A stretch of 64,000 bases of DNA from Chionoecetes opilio. Lineage: Eukaryota > Arthropoda > Malacostraca > Decapoda > Majidae. The notes beneath the pieces were generated by a model, which did not search any database, was not told where the DNA came from, and was given only the letters and a program-made list of their open reading frames with translations. Positions 25,947 through 36,440 of the stretch are shown here, piece after piece. The position numbers were made by a program, and so were the translations under genes. How positions within the stretch are numbered: the stretch's first letter is position 1; every line of letters begins with the position of its first letter. The DNA is taken from positions 1-64,000 of the forward strand of contig JACEEZ010021678.1 of assembly GCA_016584305.1 (NCBI GenBank). The letters run 5' to 3'.

Positions 25947-28900
25947 TTTATAGCAATATGATAAGTAAAAAACTACTTGTTATATAACAATAACGCTACA
26001 GTTTACAAAAACTATGAAAAACACTTGCAAATACCGTTATATCACAATTAAATTAACCTCTTACTCTTCCAATTTAATAGCTAATGTAATGTAAGCACTT
26101 ATAGGTGCAATTTTATAAAAGTGGATTTATACTTCAATTGTAGGAAAAAAGGTATATATCACGATACTAGCTAATATCATTGAAAACACTACATTTTATG
26201 GTTTTTATAGCAATATGATAAGTAAAACTACTTGTATATATACAATAACGTTCCAGTTTACAAGAAAACTATGAAAATGCTTGCAAATACCGTTATATCA
26301 CAATAAATAACCTCTTACTCTTCTATTATAAGCTTAATGTAATGTAAGCTACTTATAGGTGGCATTTCCTCTAAAAAGAGGATTAGTATACTTCAATTAT
26401 ATAGGAAAACAGCTATATTATCACCGATAATAGCTCAATATCATTTGAAAACACAACATTTAGGGGGTTTATAGCAATACCTGATAGTAAAACTACTTGT
26501 ATATATACAATAACGCTACATTTTACAAGAAACTATGACAAACGCTTGCAATATACAGTTATATCACCATAAATAAACCTCTTACTTCTTCTATTTAATA
26601 GTTTTATGTATGTTAAGCTAACTATAGGTGACAAATTATTCTAAAAAGAGGATTGTATACATCAATTTGTAGGAAAACAGCTATATATCACCCGATAACT
26701 AGCTAATATAATTGAAAACACAAAATTAATGGGTTATGATAAGTAAAACTACTTGTTATATACTAATAACGCTACAGTTTACAAGAAACTATGAACAACC
26801 CCGGTGGGGCCTTGGGCTTGCAATATACCGTTATATAACAATAAATAACCTCTTACTCTTCTATTGAAATAGCTTTATGCAATTATAAGCTACTTATAGG
26901 TGCAAATTATTCTAAAAAAGAGGATTTTATACTTGAATTTGTAGGAAAACAGCTTATATATCACCGATAACTAGCCTATATCATTGAAAACACAACATTT
27001 TATGGGTTATAGCATAGATAAGCAAAACTACTTTGTATATATACAATACGTACACAGTTTACAGGAAACTATGAACAACGCTTGCAATATTACAGAATAA
27101 ATCACAAAAAAAACCTTACTCCTCTATTTAATAGCTTTATGTAATGTAAAGCTACTTATAGGTGCAAATTTCTAAAAAGAGGATTTTATACATTCAATTG
27201 TAGGGAAAAACAGTTATATACAACAGATAACTGACTAATATCAATTGAAAACATAAATTTTATGGTTTATAGCAATATGATAAGTAAAACTACTTGTATA
27301 TAGACAATAACGCTACAGTTTACAAGAAACTATGAAAAAACGCTTGCAATATACCGTTTATCACAAAAATAACCTATTACTCTTCTAATTTATTAGCTTA
27401 ATGTTAAATGTAAGTTACGTTCTAGGTGCCAATTATTCTAAAAGAGGATTTTATACTTCAATTTGTAGGAAAGAAGCTATATATCACCCGATAACTAGCT
27501 AATCATCATGAAAACACAACATGTTAATGGTTCTTAGCAATATGCTAGAAAACTACTTGTATATAGACAATAACGCTACAGTTTTACAAGAGACAATGAA
27601 AAACGCTTGCAATTAATACCGTTTATATAACAATAAAATAACGTGCTTACTCTTCTATTTAATTCGCTTAATGACAATATAAGCTACTTAGAGGTGCAAA
27701 ATTATTCTAAAAAAGAGGATTTATTACTTGAATTTGTAGGAAAACAGCTATATATCACCGATAACTAGTAATATCATTGAAAACACTATATTTATGGGTT
27801 TATAAGCAATAGACTAAGTAAAACTACTTTTCTATATACATAACGGTACAGTTTACAGAAAAATATGAAAAACGCTGGCAATATACAGTTATATCACAAT
27901 AAATAAATCTTACTCTTCTATTTATAGCTTAATGTAATGTAAGCTACTATAGGTGCCATCTTACTCTAAAAAAGAGGTTTTATTACTCAATTTATAGGAA
28001 AACAGATATATATCACCGATAACTATCTAGTATCATTGAAACACAAAGTTTTATGGGTTTATAGCAAATATAGATAAGTAAAACACATGTCTATATACAA
28101 TTAACGCTACAGTTTACAAAGAAACTATGAAAAACGCTCTGCAATATACCGTTATATAACAATAAATAACCATTACTCTTTATTTATTAGCTTAATTGTA
28201 ATGTAAGCTACTTATAGGTGCAATTATCTAAAAAGAGGATTTATACTTCAATTTGTAGGAAAACAAGCTATATATCACCGATAACTAGCTAATATCACTT
28301 GAAAACACAACATTATAGGTTTATAGCAATATGAAAGAAAAACTACTTGTATATATACAATAACGCTAAGTTTACAAGAAACTATGAAAACGACTTGCAA
28401 TATACATTTAATCACAATAAATAACCTCTTACTTTCTATTTAATCGTTTTTGTAATGTAAGCTACTTATAGGTGCAATTATTCTAAAAAGGATTGTATAC
28501 ATGAATTTGTAGGAGGAAAACAGCTAATATAATCACCGATAAAACTAGCTAAATATCATGAAAACACAACATTTATGGGTTTTATAGCAATATGATAAGT
28601 AAAATAATGGTATATATACAATAACGCGACAGTTTACAAGAAACTATGAAAAACGATTGCAATATACAGTTATATTACACATAAATAAACCTCCTTACTC
28701 TCTATTAATAGTTTTATGCTTAATGTCAGCTACTTATAGGTGCCAAATTATTCTAAATGGAGGATTGTATACATCAATTTGTAGGAAAACAGCTATATAT
28801 CACCGATAACTAGCTAATATCATTGAAAACAGAAAATTGGATGGGTTATGATGTAAGTAAAACTTACTTGTAATATCTACAAAACGCTACCGTTACAAGA

Positions 28901-29104
28901 AACTATGGAAATACGCTATCCAATATTAACGTTATTATAACAATAAATAACCTATTACTCGTCTATTTATTGCTTAATGTAATGTAAGCTAGTTATAGGT
29001 GCAAATTATTCTAAAAAAAAGGATTGTATACTTCAATTTGTAGGAAAACAGCTATATATCAACGATACTAGTAAAATCATTGAAAAGAACCCATTTTTGA
29101 GAGT
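25947..29104 (+). repeat. Monomer block B11: 12 monomers (noisy)
   Basis: One of the two longest runs without a long unit (3158 bp, mean 263 bp). Insertions and deletions balance here, unlike in B0. It includes marker copies GCATTTCCTCT (26.36 kb) and GCCATCTTACTC (27.95 kb), two short-form copies (GGGTTATGATAAG at 26.73 kb; GGGTTATGATGTAAG at 28.85 kb) and the GCTAGTTATAGG copy before LU12. Confidence 0.87.
26799..26814. other. GC-rich ~16-bp insertion in a monomer
   Basis: Between AACTATGAACAAC and GCTTGCAATATACC there is an extra CCCGGTGGGGCCTTGG, almost all G and C in a 27% GC array. It is seen once only. A read or consensus error is likely; a real small insertion cannot be excluded. Confidence 0.5.
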
Positions 29105-29892
29105 TATAAAAAGCATGATTATAAGGTAAATTCATTCTATTAATTATAAACACAACCATTAACAAGAAACTATGAAAACCACGTATAATATACAATTGTA
29201 TCACAATAAGAGTATCAAACTCCTATTATAAGCTTACAGTAGTTTAAAATAGACAATTTCGAACGAAAACAAACTATCAATACCACATTTGAATTTCTCT
29301 ATCAAAAACAAAAGGGCTGAATAATGTCAATTTTCGACATTTTTTAGCCCTTCAAAAATACATTAAAACACTTGAAAAAAACGTTTGTTTTGAGGAATAA
29401 AAATTGATACATAAATTTCAGCAAAAATACATATTAAGCTCTGAACATTATAAAATATAGTTGTGTAAAAGTGCTGAATAATGTCAAATTTTGACATTTT
29501 TAGGCTTTCCCCAAAAAATGCATAAAATATTGAAACAACAAACGTTGTTTTTAGGATTTAAAAGCGACCTAAAAAATTCATGAAAAATGCAATTTTTAGC
29601 TCATAAAATTGCTAAATATAGTGTGTAAAGTGCGGAATTAATGTCAAATCTCGACATTTTTTTAGCCTTTCAAAAAAAATATTAAATATGACAAAAACAT
29701 TGTTTTCAGATTTAAAATGAATCTAAATATCATGAAAAAAACATGTTTTTAGCTATTAATTTTGTAAAATATAGTTGTAGCAAATATCAAAAGCTATTTA
29801 GCTACAGGATATAAAGAAAATACTTAAATTTTTAGAAAAAACAACTCTTCACTGATACTAGCTAAACTAGTTGAAAACACTCATTTTAAGGG
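29105..29892 (+). repeat. Long unit LU12
   Basis: Pairs with LU11 by TTTAAAATGAATCTAAAT and ACATGTTTTTAGC, although twelve monomers separate them. It is preceded by the GCTAGTTATAGG monomer. Confidence 0.85.
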
Positions 29893-30690
29893 TTGTATAG
29901 CAATATGATAAGTAAAATACTTGTATATATACAATAAACGCTTACAGTTACAAGAAACTATAAAAAAACGATTGCAACTATACCATTATATCACAATAAA
30001 TAACCTATTACTCTTCTATTTATTAGCTTATGTAATGTAAGTAAGAATAGTGTGCAAATTATTTAAAAGAGGATTTATACTTCAATTTGTAGGAAAACAG
30101 CTATATATCACCGATAACTAGCTATATCATTGAAAACACTACATTTTAGGGTTTATAGCAATATGATAAGTAAAACTACTTTTATATATACAATAACGTT
30201 ACAGTTTACAGAAACTATGAAAAACGCTGGCAATATACAGTTATACACAATAAATAACCTCTACTCTGCTATTTAATGCTTATTGATAATGTAAGCTACC
30301 CTATAGGTGCAAATTATTCTAAAAAGAGGATTTTATACATCAATTTGTAGGAAAACAGCTATATAATCACCGATAACTAGCTAATATCATTGAAAAACAC
30401 AACAGTTTTATGGTTTATAGCAATATGATAAGTGAAATATTGTATATATACAAGAACGCGACAGTTACAAGAACTATGAAAAAAACGCTTGCCAATATAC
30501 CGTTATATACAATAAGATAACTATTACTCTTCTTTTATTAGCTTAATGTAATGTACGCTACTTATAAGGTGCAAATATTCTAAAAAAGGATTGTTATACT
30601 TGACTTTGGAGGAAAAAAACAGCTATATCATTACCGATATATATAGCTACAAAAATTTTTTTCAAATTTGAAAAGAACACATTTTGAGGG
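29893..30690 (+). repeat. Monomer block B12: 3 monomers (noisy)
   Basis: The first copy has CTATAAAAAAACGATTGC, ATACCATTATATC and AAGTAAGAATAG. The same set occurs, clean, at 33.6-33.7 kb (CTAATAATAGG), so this block is a noisy duplicate of 33.54-34.35 kb. Near 30.65 kb about 15 extra bases lie before GAAAAGAACAC. Confidence 0.86.
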
Positions 30691-31481
30691 TATAAAGCAT
30701 ATCATTAGGTAAATTCCTTCGATTAATGATATACACAAACAATAACCCCAAGAAACATGAAAAACACGTAATAATATACAATTGTATCACAATATAGAGG
30801 TCTCAAACTTCTACTATAGCTTCAGTAGCTTAAATTAGAAATTTCATAACGAAAACAACTATAATACCCACATTTGAATTTCTCTATCAAAAAAGGGCTC
30901 TGAATAATGTCAATTTCGACATTTTTTAGCCTTCAAAAATACATGTAAAAACACTTAAAAATGGTGTTTTGATGAATAAAATTGATACATAAATTTCATG
31001 AAAATACATATTTTAAGATCTTACTATTAAAAATTATAGTCTGCTAAAAGTGCTGAATAATGTCAAATTGAAATTTTTACGGCTTCAAAAATGCAATTAA
31101 ATACTTGAAAAAACGTGGTTTTTTAGGATTAAAAAATTGCTACCTAAAATTTCATGAAAAGAATATTTTACCTCAGAAAATGTTTTTAATATATAGTTGT
31201 GTAAAAGGGCTGAATAATGTCAAATTTCGACATTTTTTAGCCTTCAAAAAAACATTAAACTACTTGAAAAAACATTGTTTTCAGATTGAAATGATATCTA
31301 AATTTCATGACAAATACAATATTTTTAAGCTATTAATTTGTAAAATATAGTTGTAGCAAATATCAAAAGCTATTAGCTACAGATTATAAAGAAATATACT
31401 CATTCGACAGAAAAAAAAAACGCTTCACTGATAATGAGATAAATAAAAAAAAAAATCATGAAAAAAACTACATTTTAAGGG
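30691..31481 (+). repeat. Long unit LU13 (noisy, F subfamily)
   Basis: CTTCTACTATAGC, AAGATCTTA, TTTTTACGGCTTC and TTTTACCTCA match LU14, 3657 bp downstream, and no other copy. The two are products of one recent duplication. Confidence 0.87.
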
Positions 31482-34349
31482 TTATAGCAAATATGTTAAG
31501 TAAAAACTAAGTGTATATATACAATAACGCTACAGTTTACACGAAACTATGAAAAACGCCTGCAATATACCGTTATATAAACACATAAATAACCTATTAG
31601 TCTTCTTTCATAGCTTAATGTAATGTAAGCTACTTATAGGTGAAAATTCTTTCTAAAAAGAGGATTTTATACTTCAATTTGTAGGAAAACAGTTATATAT
31701 CACCGATAACTAGCATATCATTGAAAACACAACATTTTATGGGTTTATAGCAATATGATAAGAAAACTACTTGTCTATTATACAATAACGCTACAGTTTA
31801 CAAGAAACTATGAAAAAAAAAATAAAAAAAAAACCGCTTGCAATATACGTATATCACAATAAATAACCTATTACTCTTCTATTATTAGCTTAATGTAATG
31901 TAAGTACTTATAGGTGCCAATCTATTCAAAAAGAGTATTTATACTTCAGTTTGTAGGAAAGCAGATATATTCCACCGATATAACTAGCTAAATCATTGAA
32001 AACCACAACATTTATGGGTTTATAGCAATATGATAAGTAAAATACTTGTATATATACAATAAAGCTACAGTTTATCAAGAGACAATGAAAAACGCTTGCA
32101 ATATACAGGTATATCACAATAAATAACCTGTCACTTTCATTTATTAGCTTAATGTATGTAAGAAGCTGATAGGTGCAAATTATTTAAAAAGAGGATTTAT
32201 ACTTCAATTGGTAGGAAAAACGCTATATATCACCGATAACTAGCTAATATCATTGAAAACACTTATTTTATGGTTATAGCAATATGACTAAGTAAACTAA
32301 TTTTATATATACAATAACGGTACAGTTTACAAGAAAATATGAAAAACGCTTGCACTATACAGTTATATCACAAAAAATAACCTCTACTCTATCTATTTAT
32401 TAGCTTAATGTAATGTAAGATACTTATTAGGTGCATCTTACTCTAAAAAGAGGTTTATACATTCCAATTTATAGGAAAACAGCTATATATCACGTAACTA
32501 GCTCAGTATAATTGAAAACACAACATTTATGGGTTATAGCAATATGATAAGTAAAACTACTTGTATATATACAATAACGCTACAGTTTACAGGAAACTAT
32601 GAAAACGCGTGCAAATACGTATATAACAATAAAATAACCTAGTACTTTCTATTAATAGCTAATGTAAATGTAGCTACTTATAGGTGCACATTTTTTCTAA
32701 AAAAGAGGATTTATACTTCAATTGTAGGAAAACAGTTATATATCACGATACCTAGCAATATCATTGAAAACACTACATTTATGTTTACCCAGCAATAGAT
32801 AAGTAAAACTACTTGTAATATACATAACGCTAAGTTTACAAGAAACTCTGAAAAACGCTTCCAATAATACAGTATATCACAAATAAATAACCTCTTACCT
32901 TCTATTTAATAGTTTATGTAATGAAGCTACTATAGGTGCCAAATTATTCTAGAAAGAGGATTGTATACATCAAGTTGTAGGAAAAACACATAATATCACC
33001 GATAATAGCTACTATCCATTGAAAACACAAAATTTTATGGGTTTATGATAAGTAAAACTACTTGTATATATACAATACGCTACAGTTTACAAGAAACTAT
33101 GAAAAAAAACGCTTGCAATATACCGTTATATCACAATAAATAACCTCCTACTCTTATTATTTAATAGCTTAATGTAATGTTAAAGCACTATAGGTGCAAA
33201 ATTATTCTAAAAAGAGGATTGTTTTATACTTCAATTGGTAGAAAACAGCTATATATCACCGCATAACTAGCTAATATCATGAAAACACACATTTATGGGT
33301 TTATAGCAATATGATAAGGTAAATCTATTGTATATATACAAGAACCTACAGTTTACAAGAAACTATGAAAAACGCTTGCAATATACAGTTATATCACAAT
33401 AAATAACTCTTACTCCTCATTTATGTAGGCTTTATGTAATGTAAGCTACTTATAGGTGCAAATTATCTTAAAAGAGGATTGTATACTTCATTGTAGGGAA
33501 AAACAGCTATATATCCACCGATAAACTAGCTAAAATAATTGAAAAACACTACATTTTAAGGGTTTATAGCAATATGATAAGTAAAAACTACTGTATATAT
33601 ACAATAACGCTACAGTTTACAAGAAACTATAAAAAAACGCTTGCAATATACCATTATATCACAATAAATAACCTATTACTCTTCTATTTATTAGCTTAAT
33701 GTAATGTAAGCTAATAATAGGTGCAAATTATTTTAAAAAGAGGATTTTATACTTCAATTTGTAGGAAAACAGCTATATATCACCGATAACTAGCTAATAT
33801 CATTGAAAAAAACTACATTTATGGGTTTATAGCAATATGATAAGTAAAACTACTTTTATATATACAATAACGTTACAGTTTACAAGAAACTATGAAAAAC
33901 GCTTGCAATATACAGTTATATCACAATAAATAACCTCTTACTCTGCTATTTAATAGCTTATTGTAATGTAAGCTACCTATAGGTGCAAATTATTCTAAAA
34001 AGAGGATTTTATACATCAATTTGTAGGAAAACAGCTATATATCACCGATAACTAGCTAATATCATTGAAAACACAACATTTTATGGGTTTATAGCAATAT
34101 GATAAGTGAAACTACTTGTATATATACAATAACGCTACAGTTTACAAGAAACTATGAAAAACGCTTGCAATATACCGTTATATAACAATAAATAACCTAT
34201 TACTCTTCTATTTATTAGCTTAATGTAATGTAAGCTACTTATAGGTGCAAATTATTCTAAAAAAAGGATTGTATACTTCAATTTGGAGGAAAACAGCTAT
34301 ATATTACCGATATATAGCTAAAATCATTGAAAAGAACACATTTTGAGGG
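31482..34349 (+). repeat. Monomer block B13: 11 monomers with an internal junction
   Basis: Noisy to about 33.53 kb, then clean. Near 33.53 kb an ordinary monomer (GTATACTTCATTGTAGGG) runs into a long-unit-type tail (AACTAGCTAAAATAATTG, ACATTTTAAGGG), so the last three monomers stand as if they followed a long unit that is missing. The block is thus 8 + 3 monomers joined with one long unit lost. Confidence 0.85.
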
Positions 34350-34551
34350 TATAAAGCATTATCATTAGGTAAATTCCTTCTATTAATGATATAACACAAC
34401 AATTAACAAGAAACTATGAAAAACACGTATAATATACAATTGTATCACAATATAGAGTCTCAAACTCCTACTATAAGCTTACAGTAGCTTAAAATAGAAA
34501 TTTCTAACGAAAACAACTATAATACCACATTTTGAATTTCTCTATCAAAAA

Positions 34552-34592
34552 AAGGGCTGAATAATGTCAATTTTCGACATTTTTTAGCCCTT
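34552..34592. other. 17-bp inverted repeat around the first TGTC/GACA core of LU14
   Basis: AAGGGCTGAATAATGTC and GACATTTTTTAGCCCTT pair over 15 of 17 positions around the spacer AATTTTC; one of the two mismatches would be a G-T wobble. The right arm follows six T, so a transcript could fold here, but no promoter is recognisable. The same dyad recurs, with shorter arms, in sub-repeats 2 and 3. Confidence 0.85.
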
Positions 34593-34712
34593 CAAAAATA
34601 CATTAAAACACTTGAAAAAATGTTGTTTTGATGAATAAAATTGATACATAAATTTCATGAAAAATACATATTTTAAGATCTTAATATTATAAAATATAGT
34701 TCTGTAAAAGTG
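34557..34712 (+). repeat. Sub-repeat 1 of LU14 (156 bp)
   Basis: Starts at CTGAATAATGTC. Type-specific features are TTTTCGACATTTTTTAGCCC, CGTTGTTTTGATGAATAAAA in most copies (here TGTTG) and AAGCTCTTAATATTA (here AAGATCTTA). These features stay at the first position in nearly all long units. Confidence 0.92.
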
Positions 34713-34867
34713 CTGAATAATGTCAAATTTTGACATTTTTACGGCTTTCAAAAATGCATTAAAATACTTGAAAAAACGTTGTTTTTAGGATTAAAATTGC
34801 TACCTAAATTTCATGAAAATGCATATTTTTACCTCATAACATTGTAATATATAGTTGTGTAAAAGTG
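34713..34867 (+). repeat. Sub-repeat 2 of LU14 (155 bp)
   Basis: Starts at CTGAATAATGTC. Type-specific features are AAATTTTGACATTTTTAAGG (here ACGG), CGTTGTTTTTAGGATTAAAA and TTGCTACCTAAATTTC. It contains the near-perfect palindrome AATGTCAAATTTTGACATT. Confidence 0.92.
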
Positions 34868-35022
34868 CTGAATAATGTCAAATTTCGACATTTTTTAGCC
34901 TTTCAAAAAAACATTAAAATACTTGAAAAAACATTGTTTTCAGATTGAAATTGATATCTAAATTTCATGAAAAATACATATTTTTAGCTATTAATTTTGT
35001 AAAATATAGTTGTAGCAAATAT
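34868..35022 (+). repeat. Sub-repeat 3 of LU14 (155 bp)
   Basis: Starts at CTGAATAATGTC. Type-specific features are AAATTTCGACATTTTTTAGCC, ACATTGTTTTCAGATT and AGCTATTAATTTTG. It ends where a fourth copy would begin (AATATAGTTGTAGCAAATAT), which diverges into the tail. Confidence 0.92.
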
Positions 35023-35682
35023 CAAAAGCTATTTAGCTACAGATATAAAGAAATATACTTCAATTTGTAGAAAAAAAAAACTCTTCACTGATAATTAGCT
35101 AAAATCATTGAAAACACTACATTTTAAGGGTTTATAGCAATATGATAAGTAAAACTACGTGTATATATACAATAACGCTACAGTTTACAAGAAACTATGA
35201 AAAACGCTTGCAATATACCGTTATATAACAATAAATAACCTATTACTCTTCTATTTAATAGCTTAATGTAATGTAAGCTACTTATAGGTGCAAATTATTC
35301 TAAAAAGAGGATTTTATACTTCAATTTGTAGGAAAACAGCTATATATCACCGATAACTAGCTAATATCATTGAAAACACAACATTTTATGGGTTTATAGC
35401 AATATGATAAGTAAATCTACTTGTATATATACAATAACGCTACAGTTTACAAGAAACTATGAAAAACGCTTGCAATATACAGTTATATCACAATAAATAA
35501 CCTCTTACTCCTCTATTTATTAGCTTTATGTAATGTAAGCTACTTATAGGTGCAAATTATTCTTAAAAGAGGATTTTATACTTCAATTTGTAGGAAAACA
35601 GCTATATATCACCGATAACTAGCTAATATCATTGAAAACACTACATTTTATGGGTTTATAGCAATATGATAAGTAAAACTAC

Positions 35683-35696
35683 TTGTATATATACAA
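35683..35696. other. Perfect 14-bp palindrome TTGTATATATACAA of the monomer
   Basis: The sequence equals its own reverse complement. It recurs intact in most clean monomers (for example 35421-35434) and is absent from long units, whose equivalent stretch has diverged. It is the clearest candidate for a protein-binding or structural dyad in the monomer; no binding protein can be named from sequence alone. Confidence 0.85.
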
Positions 35697-35782
35697 TAAC
35701 GCTACAGTTTACAAGAAACTATGAAAAACGCTTGCAATATACCGTTATATCACAATAAATAACCTCTTACTCTTCTATTTAT

Positions 35783-35804
35783 TAGCTTAATGTAATGTAA
35801 GCTA
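35783..35804. other. Inverted repeat TAGCTTA-8 bp-TAAGCTA of the monomer
   Basis: Seven-base arms are exact complements around the spacer ATGTAATG. The same structure is seen in many monomers, although a common variant (TAGCTTT...) breaks the last base of the left arm, so conservation is partial. It may form a small cruciform or bind a dimeric protein; this is inference. Confidence 0.7.
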
Positions 35805-36440
35805 CTTATAGGTGCATCTTACTCTAAAAAGAGGATTTTATACTTCAATTTGTAGGAAAACAGCTATATATCACCGATAACTAGCTAATATCATTGAAAA
35901 CACTACATATTATGGGTTTATAGCAATATGATAAGTAAAACTACTTGTATATATACAATAACGCTGCAGTTTACAAGAAACTATGAAAAACGCTTGAAAT
36001 ATACAGTTATATCACAATAAATAACCTATTACTCTTCTATTTAATAGCTTAATGTAATGTAAGCTACTTATAGGTGCAAATTATTCTAAAAAGAGGATTT
36101 TTTCCTACAATTTGTAGGAAAACAGCTATATATCACTGATAACTAGCTAATATCATTGAAAACACTACATTTTATGGGTTTATAGCAATATGATAAGTAA
36201 AACTACTTGTATATATACAATAACGATTCAGTTTACAAGAAACTATGAAAAACGCTTGCAATATACCGTTATATAACAATAAATAACCTATTACTCTTCT
36301 ATTTATTAGCTTAATGTAATGTAAGCTACTTATAGGTGCAAATTATTCTAAAAAAAGGATTGTATACTTCAATTTGGAGGAAAACAGCTATATATCACCG
36401 ATAACTAGCTAAAATAATTGAAAAGAACACATTTTGAGGG

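Larger units (their letters stand above)
34350..35130 (+). repeat. Long unit LU14, reference copy (781 bp)
   Basis: A clean copy used as the model. Order: a head resembling monomer positions 1 to ~150 (AACAAGAAACTATGAAAAAC, ATCACAATA), a unique link, three sub-repeats at 34557, 34713 and 34868, then a tail resembling the monomer end (TATACTTCAATTTGTAG, ACTAGCTAAAATCATTG). 781 minus 262 leaves an insert of about 519 bp. Confidence 0.95.
35655..35916 (+). repeat. Reference copy of the 262-bp monomer
   Basis: A clean copy used here to define phase, starting at TTTATAGCAATATGATAAG. The neighbouring starts at 35131, 35393, 35655, 35917 and 36179 are each exactly 262 bp apart. Landmarks by monomer position: perfect palindrome TTGTATATATACAA at 29-42; GAAAAACGCTTGCAAT near 68-83; inverted repeat TAGCTTA/TAAGCTA at 129-150; TTCAATTTGTAGGAAAAC near 191-208; ACCGATAACTAGCTAATATC near 219-238. 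The consensus contains four CpG sites. It is not a known family that I can name. Confidence 0.95.
35131..36440 (+). repeat. Monomer block B14: 5 monomers, exactly 5 x 262 bp
   Basis: The cleanest block: five consecutive 262-bp spacings. Neighbouring copies differ by a few substitutions only (GCATCTTACTCT in the third, TTTTTTCCTACAATTTG in the fourth, TTTGGAGGAAAAC in the last). Confidence 0.97.

Noticed and set aside
31105..31350. 81-codon plus-strand open frame
   Set aside because: It falls across sub-repeats 2 and 3 of LU13 in noisy sequence; the clean duplicate LU14 does not keep it open. No start signal or domain.
34557..35022. CRISPR-like array of spaced repeats
   Set aside because: The sub-repeats are contiguous 155-bp tandem copies that are similar throughout, with no unique spacers.
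34350..35130. CENP-B box in monomer or long unit
   Set aside because: The pattern TTCG....A..CGGG was looked for by eye on both strands and not found; CGTTG within AAACGTTGTTTT is not enough.
34350..35130. The long unit as an autonomous transposon
   Set aside because: It is too short and AT-rich to code for a transposase, has no long terminal inverted repeats, and its ends are monomer sequence.
35683..35696. TATATATA as a TATA box in each monomer
   Set aside because: It is the centre of a 14-bp palindrome in an AT-rich repeat; there is no associated gene or transcript evidence.
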